Part shown: one piece after another, positions 1 to 8,550 of the stretch
Position numbering within the stretch: position 1 is the stretch's first letter
Layout: each line of letters opens with the position of its first letter
Origin: CAZQQN01 sp964549595
Lineage (GTDB): Bacteria; Bacteroidota; Bacteroidia; CAILMK01; CAYYUA01
Reading direction: 5' to 3'
Length of the DNA: 42,252 bases
Assembly (NCBI GenBank): GCA_964549595.1
Contig: CAZJWK010000011.1
Location: 1-42,252 of the forward strand
Translations under genes and position numbers: made by a program
Notes under the pieces: generated by a model
Databases searched by the model: none
Seen by the model: only the letters and a program-made list of their open reading frames with translations
What the model was told of the DNA's origin: nothing

Positions 1-2946
1 TGCTATTGAAACATCTGATCCCCCTAAACCGACATCTTCTAATCTCCCTGTAGCAAGAAAATCATCCCCTTTAGTTTTACTTACACCTCTCAGCCTGTCA
101 TCATTATTGTCTCCAAGCGTTGTGTTCCAAAGTATATTTCCCTGATCATCAACCATGCTTAAGTAACCATCATTTCCACCATTACCAAAGTTCTGGGTCC
201 AACCGCCAACTAAAATGTTACTATCTGAGAGGCTTTTTACGCCAAACGCTTGTTCTGAATTGTTTGAATTGGACCCACCAAATGCTTGAGACCATTGGAG
301 ATTGCCTTGTTGATCAATTTTTATTAAAAAAATATCTTCTCCACCAGGTCCATAACTTCGGGTTAATCCAGCTAAAATTAGCTCGTTATCTGAGGTAGTA
401 TCAATCCACCTAGCTCCATCTCTATTGGAACCCCCGTATGCTTTCATCCATATTGAGTTACCATTGCCATCAACCTTTAAAGCGAAGGCATCTCTACCTC
501 CATTTCCATGGGCTTGGGTATTTCCTGTTACTACAAATGAATCCCTAGCGGTTTGTATAATGCTCCAACCATGATGGCCATTACTGGTATTATAAACTTT
601 CGACCAATTAATATTCCCGTTTTTTTCGCTAAGTCTAATTAACCATAGGTCATGTTCACTTGAGCCCCCATAGGATTGAGTCCATCCTGCTACCAAAAAG
701 TCGCCATCATCCGCTTGTTCAATTCCCCATGCCCTATCTCTTTGCCCTCCTCCTAAAGTTTGAGCCCAATCCAAACCTCCGGTATCATCTGTTTTAACTA
801 CAAAAATATCATCATTTCCTGCTGAATTTGAGGTTGCCCAACCCGTTGCTACAAAACCACCATCTTCAGTTTGAAACCCATCCACAAACCTTTCATTGCC
901 TGAGCCTCCATAAGTAGATGTCCAGTCAATTTTTCCATTAATGTCTAGTTTTGAAAAGAATCCATCTCTTCCTCCTGCTCCAAAACTATAAGTTTCACCG
1001 CAGACAAAAATTCCTCCATCGCAGGTTTGTTCTATGCTATAACCGGTTTCATTATCAGTTTCTCCGTAGTTCCGCCAAAAGAGGCTATCATTACTAATGC
1101 TGGTATCTCCTTTTGGTTTTACTGATAATGAGTCATTGTTCGAGCAACCCAATGAATCGTAAGCGGTCAAATGAAATTCATTGGTTGGAAATGGATAAGC
1201 CCATGGTTCTTTTATGGTGGAATCACTTAAAGCGGAGTCAGAGCCCCAAACAAAACTGTCAGCCGTTGATTTTACGCTTAATTGAAAGGAATCACCGGGA
1301 CAAATAAAACCATAATCCTCGCTAATATCCACATCAGGGCCAGCAATTTGAACCGTTTTGACAGCGGTATCGGTATCACTTGAAGTGGAGGCTATGAGTT
1401 GAACATCAAAACTATCTAAATGCGAAAATTGATGCTCTGGATTTTGATCGGCTGAAGAATCACTCGAAGATAAGGAATCATTAAAGTTCCAATCCCATGA
1501 ATAGCCTGCTAAAGAATCCTGAAACGTACTATCGGTAAAGGAGGTTTTGGAGTTTAAACAAGTATCCGAATAGGAAAAATCTGCTTCAACCGGGCAAAGA
1601 AGGGTTTTTGTTAAGTCTTCATATGTACGGGTAGCACCAGAATCTTTGCTTTCATTAGGCGTTTGAGTAGTTATACCTCCATTGTAGGAAGTTCGGCTGT
1701 AGTTTGCTGAATTTTCACCTATGCTCAGGCTTGTTTGATTACAACCTGCATCCCCTGTACTATCTGTTTTTATTATGTATATATCATTTCCGCCACTGCC
1801 AAAACTCTGTGTAGTACCCACCAATAAAAAACCACTATCAGAAGTTTGAATAACGGAAGAATTGGCCTTCTTATTTATTTCATCATCACTACTTCCACCA
1901 TAAGTGTTTGACCAATCTATAGCTCCTGTGCTATCAGTTTTGATTAGCCATAGGTCCCAACCACCGTTTCCATAAGATTTGGTTTTACCACTTATGATAA
2001 ACCCACTATCTTTAGTTTCAATGACAGTACTGGCACGTTCATCTGAAGAGCCTCCGTAGTAGGAGTTTACACCATTAATACTACTATTGGTATCAACTTC
2101 AATTAAAAATATGTCTTCATTACCACTACTTGTACTTTTTGTAAAGCCACTCAATAAATAATGGGTATTGGCAAGCTGGGTGATCGCAAATGCTTTATCC
2201 AAATCATCATTTGTTGAGTGATAATAGGAAGTATCAAAATTCCTATTGCCATTCTCCTCATAGTTCGATAGGTAAATATCTTTTGCGCTTGCCGGAGAAT
2301 TGTTTATATTTCCCGCAAAAGTATACTCACCTTCTTGGTTAATCGTTGAGGAATTAATATTATCAGAAACCCCGGTTCTCCTTATTTCCTGCCATTTAAT
2401 GAAATTGCCATTTTGGCTTAACTTAACTACCCATGGTTCCCAATTCGATGAAAAACATTGGGGTTGTAGCGTTAAAACAAATGCGCTATCTGATGAGGCT
2501 TGAAGAACATCATTTCCCTCAACATTTCCGTTACACCCGAAAGATTTGGACCAATCGAGTGTTCCATCTTTTTCAAGCTTTAAAAAATAGGCATCCTTAT
2601 TATTCCCTCCATAGGATTTAGTTTCTCCTATAACCGCAAAGCCGCTGTCATAAGTTTGAATGATTTTTTTTGCTTCTTCGTCATTACTACCTCCATATAT
2701 TCTGCTCCATAAAGTGTCTCCTTGGCTATCGAATTTTATAACTATAATATCACTTCCACCCTGACCAAAACTGGAAGTATGGCCCGCCAATATATAATTA
2801 CCGTCATTGGTGGCCGTTACAGATCTTCCTATATCATCCGATGAGCCTCCAAAGCTCTTTTGAAATGTATTTTGCGCTTTACAAGATATTGTATAGCAAT
2901 TTATGTGGAATAATAAGAATACAATGAAGAGTATAAAAAACCTCAT
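1..2946 (-). CDS. Giant secreted beta-propeller-like repeat protein with central PKD domain (3' end outside window)
   Basis: Reading the minus strand from the ATG at 2946 gives 982 codons without a stop, still open at base 1, so the C-terminus is missing. Residues 1 to about 24 form a signal peptide ending near CKAQ. About ten degenerate units of 45-60 residues follow, each with the pattern YGGS..D, then Q(T)xDxGF, G.T.S.G.GG.D and a Lys/Asp strand. Residues about 453-540 are a PKD domain (WDWNFND core, Ser/Asp rich), followed by an Ig-like segment to about 630 and then more units. This resembles bacteroidotal 'delta-60/T9SS' surface proteins; a T9SS sorting tail is expected beyond the edge but cannot be seen. 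The repeat class is inferred by eye. It is probably secreted or displayed on the cell surface, with unknown ligand. It is divergent from the flippase gene. Confidence 0.88.
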   Translation of the reverse strand, partial: MRFFILFIVFLLFHINCYTISCKAQNTFQKSFGGSSDDIGRSVTATNDGNYILAGHTSSFGQGGSDIIVIKFDSQGDTLWSRIYGGSNDEEAKKIIQTYDSGFAVIGETKSYGGNNKDAYFLKLEKDGTLDWSKSFGCNGNVEGNDVLQASSDSAFVLTLQPQCFSSNWEPWVVKLSQNGNFIKWQEIRRTGVSDNINSSTINQEGEYTFAGNINNSPASAKDIYLSNYEENGNRNFDTSYYHSTNDDLDKAFAITQLANTHYLLSGFTKSTSSGNEDIFLIEVDTNSSINGVNSYYGGSSDERASTVIETKDSGFIISGKTKSYGNGGWDLWLIKTDSTGAIDWSNTYGGSSDDEINKKANSSVIQTSDSGFLLVGTTQSFGSGGNDIYIIKTDSTGDAGCNQTSLSIGENSANYSRTSYNGGITTQTPNESKDSGATRTYEDLTKTLLCPVEADFSYSDTCLNSKTSFTDSTFQDSLAGYSWDWNFNDSLSSSDSSADQNPEHQFSHLDSFDVQLIASTSSDTDTAVKTVQIAGPDVDISEDYGFICPGDSFQLSVKSTADSFVWGSDSALSDSTIKEPWAYPFPTNEFHLTAYDSLGCSNNDSLSVKPKGDTSISNDSLFWRNYGETDNETGYSIEQTCDGGIFVCGETYSFGAGGRDGFFSKLDINGKIDWTSTYGGSGNERFVDGFQTEDGGFVATGWATSNSAGNDDIFVVKTDDTGGLDWAQTLGGGQRDRAWGIEQADDGDFLVAGWTQSYGGSSEHDLWLIRLSEKNGNINWSKVYNTSNGHHGWSIIQTARDSFVVTGNTQAHGNGGRDAFALKVDGNGNSIWMKAYGGSNRDGARWIDTTSDNELILAGLTRSYGPGGEDIFLIKIDQQGNLQWSQAFGGSNSNNSEQAFGVKSLSDSNILVGGWTQNFGNGGNDGYLSMVDDQGNILWNTTLGDNNDDRLRGVSKTKGDDFLATGRLEDVGLGGSDVSIA

Positions 2947-3165
2947 TTACCGGATGTTTATTTTCGCTAAATTGGCTTTAACAAATTTAACGTCTTCTTT
3001 TAAATGAAATTTTTTGTAAGAGAATTTTATTCATTACTAAGATACTTAGAATTTCCTCATAGTGAGTTGTTTTTTTAATGCTAAAAACGGTTATTTGAGG
3101 GCTGATAATGCGTATTTTTCCCAATGGTTCCAATTAAAAAATTTTCGGTAAGCTCCGGTTAGGAT

Positions 3166-4677
3166 ATGGGAGACATCAGGAAACAAGGGGTTAGTAACTC
3201 TTTTATTCTCTATTTAGGAGTTGCATTGGGGTATATCAATGTGGTGCTGCTTTTCCCAAAATTTTTCACCCCTGACCAATTTGGCCTCACAAGGCTCCTG
3301 CTATCCTTCGGTAATATCATGGCAACCCTTTCCCATGTTGGATTCAACAATGTTACCATTAAATACTTTCCTTATTTTAAAGATGATTCTAAGTCCCATG
3401 CCAACTTTCTTTTTTTGATCCTTTTTGTCCCCCTTTTGGGTTTTATACTTATCGCTTTGCTTTTTTTTGCGTTAAAACCCTGGATAATCAATCAGTTTGC
3501 TCCGAACTCACCCCTCTTTGTGAAACATCTTTATTGGGTTTTCCCCTTGACCCTTTTCCAGATTTATTTTAATGCTTTTACAGCTTATGCAAGGTCACTT
3601 TTTCAAGCTGTTCTACCCATGCTTTTCAAAGAAATTGGGGTTCGCTTGATTGTCATGATTAGTATCTTGTTGGCCACATTCCAGGTCATTAATTTTCAGG
3701 CATTTCTTTACTTGTTTGCGTTGGCTTATGCCTCCCCGGTCATTGGTTTTTTAGTGTATTTCTTATCAAATAAGGATTTTAAGATCAAACCCAATTTACG
3801 CATTTTTAATTTTTCTTACTTGAGGGAAATGTTTGTGTATGGGTTTTTTACGCTTGCCAATAAATTTTCACACATTTTAAGCAGGCGTGTAGATGTCATA
3901 ATGTTAAGTGCTTTGGTAGGGTTAGGCTCTACTGCAGTTTACACCATTGCCTATTTTATTGCTAATGTGATACTCATACCGGGCCGAGGGCTGAAACAAA
4001 TAGCCGCGCCAAAAGTGGCCAATGCATTTGCTAAAAATTTTTCCGGGGAAATCAGGTCCATTTACCAGAAGTCCGCTTTAAACCAGTTACTTGCCGGAAG
4101 CTTTGTTTTCTTAATTGTATGGCCCAATGTAGTACCCATTTTAGAGATTATTAACCCTGAATACCTGGCGGCTGAGTATGTGGTATTTTTTATTGGTTTA
4201 GCCAGGTTAGTGGGATTGGGAAGCGGAATAAAAAATCAAATTATCCTTCATTCTGTGTATTTTAGGTCTAATCTGGTTTTCATTTTTATCCAATTAGGCC
4301 TTGTGGTGATCCTTAATTATTTGCTTATCCCTAAGTACCAGATTGTAGGTGCTGCAATGGGAACAGCCATTGCTGAGATTTCAGTGTCTATATCAAAGGT
4401 GGTCTTTATTTGGATTAAACTGGGCTATCAGCCTTTTTCCGGAAATATGATAAAGCTTTTTGCGATCATTGGTGTGGTTTCCGTAGTTAGTTACTTTCTA
4501 CCGGATTGGTCGCCTCAAAATTTACCTGATCTATGGGCTAACCTTGTAACAATAGGGTATAAGGCATTGGTTATAGCAGCCCTTTTTATTTCAGGAGTAC
4601 TACTCCTAAAACCTTCCGAAGACATTCATGAAATTATCATGAAGGGTAAAAACAGGATTTTGGCTAAGCTAAGCTAA
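3166..4677 (+). CDS. Polysaccharide flippase (Wzx/MATE-like, MVF superfamily)
   Basis: The 503-residue protein is strongly hydrophobic along its whole length, with roughly 12-14 membrane helices separated by short basic loops, the length and profile of O-antigen/teichoic-acid export flippases. The N-terminus (ENxxQFG-like 'TPDQFGLTRLL' at about 36-46) and the central RRVDVIMLSAL segment match the family pattern in which arginine/aspartate sit near helix 7. It would translocate a lipid-linked glycan across the inner membrane. No glycosyltransferase lies beside it, so the substrate is unknown; the rmlC-rmlD pair at 28.7-30.3 kb may supply a sugar but is far away. The ATG at 3166 lies directly after an AGGAT stretch. 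The gene ends 10 bp from the convergent paaC stop. Confidence 0.9.
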   Translation: MGDIRKQGVSNSFILYLGVALGYINVVLLFPKFFTPDQFGLTRLLLSFGNIMATLSHVGFNNVTIKYFPYFKDDSKSHANFLFLILFVPLLGFILIALLFFALKPWIINQFAPNSPLFVKHLYWVFPLTLFQIYFNAFTAYARSLFQAVLPMLFKEIGVRLIVMISILLATFQVINFQAFLYLFALAYASPVIGFLVYFLSNKDFKIKPNLRIFNFSYLREMFVYGFFTLANKFSHILSRRVDVIMLSALVGLGSTAVYTIAYFIANVILIPGRGLKQIAAPKVANAFAKNFSGEIRSIYQKSALNQLLAGSFVFLIVWPNVVPILEIINPEYLAAEYVVFFIGLARLVGLGSGIKNQIILHSVYFRSNLVFIFIQLGLVVILNYLLIPKYQIVGAAMGTAIAEISVSISKVVFIWIKLGYQPFSGNMIKLFAIIGVVSVVSYFLPDWSPQNLPDLWANLVTIGYKALVIAALFISGVLLLKPSEDIHEIIMKGKNRILAKLS

Positions 4678-4687
4678 GGATACTTAA

Positions 4688-5458
4688 TTACCATTCAGCT
4701 TCCGGATCTATTTGAAATACCTCAGTCATCTCCTCCATCAAAGGTTTTAGGTGTTCAGTGTGGTACCCTTTTCTTCCCCCCAGAGAAGGTTCAATACTTT
4801 TTTCATCAGGCATTTCCAGCGAAGCCTTTTCCAGGGAAGGTTGAATTTGTTCCAGCCATTTTGCTTTTAAAGCCTTTTCCCCTTCAAAAATACCAGATTG
4901 CTTAAGGGCTTCTTCCTGATCCCCTTCTTCAAAAATCCCCAAGGCTAACGGAAAAGCTTCATTAAGGTTAGTTTGAAGCCTTGATTTACTTTCCTCCGTA
5001 CCGTTACCCAACTGCTTGAGGAGTGTGTCAGCATGGAAAACATGGTATTTGATTTCCCCTTTTAATTTTTTGGATAGGTTGGCCAGGGGCTCGTAAGTGG
5101 ATTGCGATAAAGCTTCAACCCTTAAAAATTCCGCATGGTCAAACAGGAAATGGCGAATAAGGGCAAAGTCGTAAGCCTTAGTGGGGTATTCCACCAAATG
5201 GCAACATTTGAAACTGGTTTCTTTCCTTTTAAAACCAAGGTCGTCAGGATTTCCTTCTCCAAGTGATTCCAGTAGTTGGTAAAAATTGTATGCATGACCA
5301 ATTTTATCCTGAGCAATGGAGCTAAAGGAAATATCCTCTTCAAGGGTGGGGCCTATGCCCGTCCATTCTGAATTTCGATGACCGTAGATAAGCTGATCAT
5401 CAGCAATTTTATAAAGCAGCTCTTTGAGCGCTTCCTGGCTATTATTCGTTTCCGGCAT
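4688..5458 (-). CDS. paaC: Phenylacetyl-CoA epoxidase structural subunit PaaC
   Basis: PaaC is the non-catalytic ferritin-like partner of PaaA in the multicomponent 1,2-phenylacetyl-CoA epoxidase. The 256-residue product carries the family signature DDQLIYGHRNSEW at about 20-32 and LEEDISFSSIAQDKIGHA at about 39-56. The frame is open much further upstream, but I take the ATG at 5458: from there the protein has the family's length and the conserved block begins soon after. The upstream extension would read through most of paaB. The chosen start overlaps the end of paaB by 17 bp, which points to translational coupling. paaD and paaE, which usually follow, are absent here: the next gene is the convergent flippase. 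Confidence 0.93.
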   Translation of the reverse strand: MPETNNSQEALKELLYKIADDQLIYGHRNSEWTGIGPTLEEDISFSSIAQDKIGHAYNFYQLLESLGEGNPDDLGFKRKETSFKCCHLVEYPTKAYDFALIRHFLFDHAEFLRVEALSQSTYEPLANLSKKLKGEIKYHVFHADTLLKQLGNGTEESKSRLQTNLNEAFPLALGIFEEGDQEEALKQSGIFEGEKALKAKWLEQIQPSLEKASLEMPDEKSIEPSLGGRKGYHTEHLKPLMEEMTEVFQIDPEAEW

Positions 5459-5834
5459 TTTCACGTTCTTCTTTGAATTTTTTAACTTTTTCTTTGACTT
5501 TATAAGTCCCTGGTTCTCTGTGCACTTTAGATGGGGCACTCTCAAAAATATCCGTATCGCTATAGCTTGTTGCCAGGATCTCGGCGGATTTAACCACCCA
5601 AACATTAGTGGCTTCTCCGCGCCTGGTAAATTGTTCTTTGGCAAATACCAAAGCTGTTTCCGCATCAGGGGCATGAACTATACCAGCATGACAATGCTGC
5701 GTACCTTTCTTTTTCTGAAGGAAAACTTCATACGTTACCCCGTAATCTTTTTGTTCGACTACTTGTTCTCCTTCTTTTGCTTCTTCCGGTAAGTTCATCC
5801 GGTTAACCCGTGGATCTAAAGAAATTTCCTTCAT
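5442..5834 (-). CDS. paaB: Phenylacetyl-CoA epoxidase subunit PaaB
   Basis: PaaB is the small bridging subunit that links PaaAC heterodimers in the phenylacetyl-CoA epoxidase. The 130-residue protein has the typical segments YEVFLQKKKGTQHCHAG (about 35-51), HAPDAETAL and ARR-like FTRRGEATNVWVV (about 69-81), then an acidic/aromatic stretch ending in a charged tail. E. coli PaaB is shorter (about 95 residues); the extra length here is an N-terminal leader of about 30 residues and a Lys/Glu-rich tail, as seen in other bacteroidotal homologues (from memory). It lies 12 bp after paaA and overlaps paaC by 17 bp. Confidence 0.92.
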   Translation of the reverse strand: MKEISLDPRVNRMNLPEEAKEGEQVVEQKDYGVTYEVFLQKKKGTQHCHAGIVHAPDAETALVFAKEQFTRRGEATNVWVVKSAEILATSYSDTDIFESAPSKVHREPGTYKVKEKVKKFKEERENAGNE

Positions 5835-5846
5835 AATGGTTTTTAT

Positions 5847-6845
5847 TTAGGCGTAGGGTGTGACATATTTTTCACCTTGAGCATAGCGTTTTAAAGCATC
5901 TTTAACCCATTTACCGTTTTCCTCAGCCCATCTTCTGACAGCGAGTCTTTCTTTATTGCAAGGACCGTCACCTTTAATAACACGGAAAAATTCATCCCAG
6001 TCAGGCTCGGTAAAATGGTATTGCTTAGTCTCAGGATCTTTATAAAGATTCGGATCCGGAATTTCTAATTCTAAATCCTGAATTTTGGGAACATACATGG
6101 AAAGGAATTGCTGACGCATTTCATCATTTGAGGCCATTTTGACCTTCCATTTCATCAATTTTTCTGTGTGCACGGAATCCTTGTCTGAAGGCCCGAAGAA
6201 ATGCATTAGGGGTTGCCACCATCTGTTAAGGGCAGCCTGCAGCATTTCCCTTTGTTTCCTGGTGCCTGCTGCAAGCGAAACAAAAGCATCATGCCCTTGC
6301 TTTAAATGGAAGGATTCCTCGTAATTAATCCTTTCCAAAGCTCGTACATAAGGTCCATAGGATCCCTTGGCATTATTAACCTGGTTGACTATCGCAGCAG
6401 CGTCTACTAAAAATCCAATAACGGTTACGTCAGCCCACGTTTCGGCTGGATAGTTAAAAACGTTGGAATATTTGGATTTACCATTGAGCAAATCATTAAT
6501 CATTTGTTCACGTGTTTTGCCCAAGGTTTCCGCTGCGCCATATAGCAGCTGGCCGTGACCAACCTCGTCCTGGACTTTGGCAATAAGTGCCATCTTACGC
6601 CTAAAACCAGGGGCTCGGGTAATCCATGTGCCTTCGGGTAAAGCGCCCACAATTTCGGAATGCGCATGTTGCTCAATCATTCGCCTGACCTGCTTTTTAT
6701 ACTCAGCAGGCATCCAGTCCTGAGGCTCAATCTTTTCTCCATTTTGAATCCTATCCTCAAATTCCTGGAGTTTTTCCGGGTCCTCGTTTACGAAGTCCTC
6801 TTTACCCTTTTTTTCGTTGCCGGGAACGTAACCGCCTCCATACAT
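5847..6845 (-). CDS. paaA: Phenylacetyl-CoA epoxidase catalytic subunit PaaA
   Basis: This is the di-iron oxygenase subunit that converts phenylacetyl-CoA to its ring-1,2-epoxide with O2 and electrons from PaaE. The 332-residue protein has the full ligand set at the spacing I recall for E. coli PaaA: E64, E94 and H97 (EVGH), D148, E177 and H180 (ESFH); the gaps 30, 3, 51, 29 and 3 agree. The HAHSEI and QDEVGHG blocks are unmistakable. It starts at ATG 6845, 26 bp after the regulator gene, and is followed 12 bp later by paaB, so the four genes form one transcription unit. It should be active if a PaaE reductase is encoded elsewhere. Confidence 0.97.
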   Translation of the reverse strand: MYGGGYVPGNEKKGKEDFVNEDPEKLQEFEDRIQNGEKIEPQDWMPAEYKKQVRRMIEQHAHSEIVGALPEGTWITRAPGFRRKMALIAKVQDEVGHGQLLYGAAETLGKTREQMINDLLNGKSKYSNVFNYPAETWADVTVIGFLVDAAAIVNQVNNAKGSYGPYVRALERINYEESFHLKQGHDAFVSLAAGTRKQREMLQAALNRWWQPLMHFFGPSDKDSVHTEKLMKWKVKMASNDEMRQQFLSMYVPKIQDLELEIPDPNLYKDPETKQYHFTEPDWDEFFRVIKGDGPCNKERLAVRRWAEENGKWVKDALKRYAQGEKYVTPYA

Positions 6846-6871
6846 AAGCTTTAAAATTTTTTATTTGACAA

Positions 6872-7459
6872 TTAACTCTTTCCAATTCCGTTCATAAGCA
6901 TTTCCGAAAGTTGTTCACCTATATCCTCAGCAGACATAGGGCCATCCGGCTTATACCATTCAAAGGTCCAATTTAGCGCGGATAAAATAGTCAGGGTCGC
7001 AAATTTTTCGTTTTGTGCCTTAAATATCCCTTTCTGGATACCGTCTTTAATGATTTGTTGAAAAGCGTTTTCGTATTTGCTCCTTTGTTCCTTAAATGTT
7101 TGAAGCTTGTTTTTTGTCAAAAACTGCCAATCATGCAAGAAAACAGCTGAGGCATTGATGTTTCGGGTTATGACTTTTATATGCCCTTTAATGGCTTCTT
7201 TGAGTTGCGCCCTTGGATCAGGTCCTGCCATTGTCATAGCCTTATCAAGGGCATGAAAAAATTCATTGGCCATATTGAAACAGATACTTTCCAGGATTTC
7301 TTCCTTGGAATTAACATGACTGTAAATAGAAGCCGGCTCAATGCCAATTTCCTTAGCCAAATGACGGATGGAAGTTGCTGAATAACCATTGGTCCTGAAT
7401 AAGCTTTCGGCCACTTCTTTTATTTGGTCTTTCCGCTTTTTTTCTACTTGGGCTTCCAT
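6872..7459 (-). CDS. paaR: TetR-family regulator, likely PaaR repressor of the paa operon
   Basis: The N-terminal helix-turn-helix of a TetR regulator spans about residues 11-57 (SATSIRHLAKEIGIEPASIYSHV), and the rest is an all-helical ligand domain of normal family length (195 residues). I choose the ATG at 7459; an in-frame TTG at 7486 would add nine residues but would place the start almost inside the operator at 7494-7507. The gene heads the paaABC operon. Its upstream palindrome fits the PaaR operator consensus I recall from Thermus (CNAACGNNCGTTNG), where phenylacetyl-CoA releases the repressor. Autoregulation together with paaABC is therefore likely. Assignment as PaaR is inference from context and operator; other acyl-CoA-responsive TetR proteins are possible. 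Confidence 0.88.
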   Translation of the reverse strand: MEAQVEKKRKDQIKEVAESLFRTNGYSATSIRHLAKEIGIEPASIYSHVNSKEEILESICFNMANEFFHALDKAMTMAGPDPRAQLKEAIKGHIKVITRNINASAVFLHDWQFLTKNKLQTFKEQRSKYENAFQQIIKDGIQKGIFKAQNEKFATLTILSALNWTFEWYKPDGPMSAEDIGEQLSEMLMNGIGKS

Positions 7460-7493
7460 ATTGATAATTGGCTTGCTTCTTTTCAAAAAAAAA

Positions 7494-7507
7494 CTAACGT
7501 TCGTTAG
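7494..7507. promoter_or_regulatory. Perfect palindromic TetR/PaaR operator
   Basis: CTAACG-TT-CGTTAG: two perfect 6-bp arms around a 2-bp centre, 35 bp upstream of the regulator's ATG. On the minus strand it follows directly after a TAATTTCG box (7508-7515), one mismatch from the TAnnTTTG promoter element, so a bound repressor would cover the transcription start. It matches the CNAACGNNCGTTNG consensus remembered for PaaR at every fixed position. Confidence 0.8.
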
Positions 7508-7579
7508 CGAAATTAGGTTTCTTTATCCAAAATAAAAAGTTTTGGGAAGAATTTTAAGTAGTCTATCTCTTACAATGCT

Positions 7580-8464
7580 TTATGGAAGGACATCTACGGT
7601 ATTTTTTCGAGTGAAACCCTGATAAAGGGTTTTTATGGTTAAATCCTTCAGCAGTTTAAGGCGGTATGGCTTGTAACGGCCCAGCTTTTGATTCCAGAAT
7701 TTCAATTGTGCCAGTTCGGAGTTAAATTTGTCGCCTTTATGATATTCCAGGGTTTCAAAAAAATTATTCCTACAATAATCGTAAATCCGGACATCCATTT
7801 GATTTTTTTCTTTGATTAAATCGATGGTTTCCTGGCTGAAATCTGCTTGTTTATCACGGGATTTAGTAACGTTTTTCATTGCATAGAAAGGAGTGGACCA
7901 GCCGAAAAGCCTCTTAAGAATGACCAGTCCTTCATCAAAATGATCGTTAAGGCCCACAAAAGCAAAATCCCTTTTAATGTTATCCAGGGCTAAATCAATG
8001 GTTTCCTGGTTTTGGTGTCCTTCCTGGAAATAAGATTTGGGCATACCGGTAAGCCAGTGAGTCTGAATGTTAAAATTTTGGAAGTGATTTTCTTCAATGA
8101 GTCTTTTCAGAGAATAATTCGGGTTATTTACATAAGGGTAAAGCTTGTGTTTTGGGGAACGTTTAAGGTAATAATACTGGGAAATGACACGATCAACTGG
8201 TTCGCGAATGAAAGTAAAATATTGGTAATCTTCAGCTGGAAAATATTGGTGCATCCCATAAGGCCTGTGCCCGGCAACAATTTTAAGGTTCCGGATTTGC
8301 TTTTCGTTTAGTTGATTGACCTTTTCTTCAATGGGTTGGGCTTTGTTAACCCAAAAGATCTCGGGCCATCGGTAAAGCCACTCAATGATCATTTTCATGG
8401 TAGTACCCGCGGTCTTGGGTACATGAATATAGAATAGTAATGGGTTGGAATCAGAAGACATCAT
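7580..8464 (-). CDS. Sulfotransferase, heparan-sulfate 2-O-sulfotransferase-like family
   Basis: The 294-residue protein transfers sulfate from PAPS to an acceptor, probably a cell-surface glycan. The 5'-phosphosulfate loop HVPKTAGTT is at 14-22 and the 3'-phosphate motif FIREPVDRVISQYYY at 85-99, with Arg87 and Ser95 in the expected places. AGHRPYG (64-70) is another family block. The C-terminal part is basic and helical. It has no signal peptide, so it acts in the cytoplasm. ATG codons at 8464 and 8461 are both possible. It lies on the same strand as the paa operon but 93 bp from the regulator's operator, with no metabolic link to it. The acceptor cannot be deduced. Confidence 0.88.
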   Translation of the reverse strand: MMSSDSNPLLFYIHVPKTAGTTMKMIIEWLYRWPEIFWVNKAQPIEEKVNQLNEKQIRNLKIVAGHRPYGMHQYFPAEDYQYFTFIREPVDRVISQYYYLKRSPKHKLYPYVNNPNYSLKRLIEENHFQNFNIQTHWLTGMPKSYFQEGHQNQETIDLALDNIKRDFAFVGLNDHFDEGLVILKRLFGWSTPFYAMKNVTKSRDKQADFSQETIDLIKEKNQMDVRIYDYCRNNFFETLEYHKGDKFNSELAQLKFWNQKLGRYKPYRLKLLKDLTIKTLYQGFTRKNTVDVLP

Positions 8465-8550
8465 TGATTTTAAGTTTTACAAAAATAAATTTTAAAACCG
8501 TTTTTACGAGTTTATTTTTCGAAATATCCTGATTGAAGGGATTTAATAAA

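Noticed and set aside
120..2621. Several plus-strand frames of 60-95 codons
   Set aside because: They are antisense shadows of the long minus-strand repeat protein; none has a signal peptide, motif or promoter.
1..2946. Possible CRISPR or tandem DNA repeat
   Set aside because: The repeats are at protein level only; DNA units vary in length and sequence and there are no spacers.
4688..5674. paaC start at 5674 giving 328 residues
   Set aside because: The first 72 residues overlap paaB in another frame; the family length and motif order fit the ATG at 5458.
5122..5792. Frames on both strands across paaB/paaC
   Set aside because: Shadows of the paa genes, which have strong family motifs.
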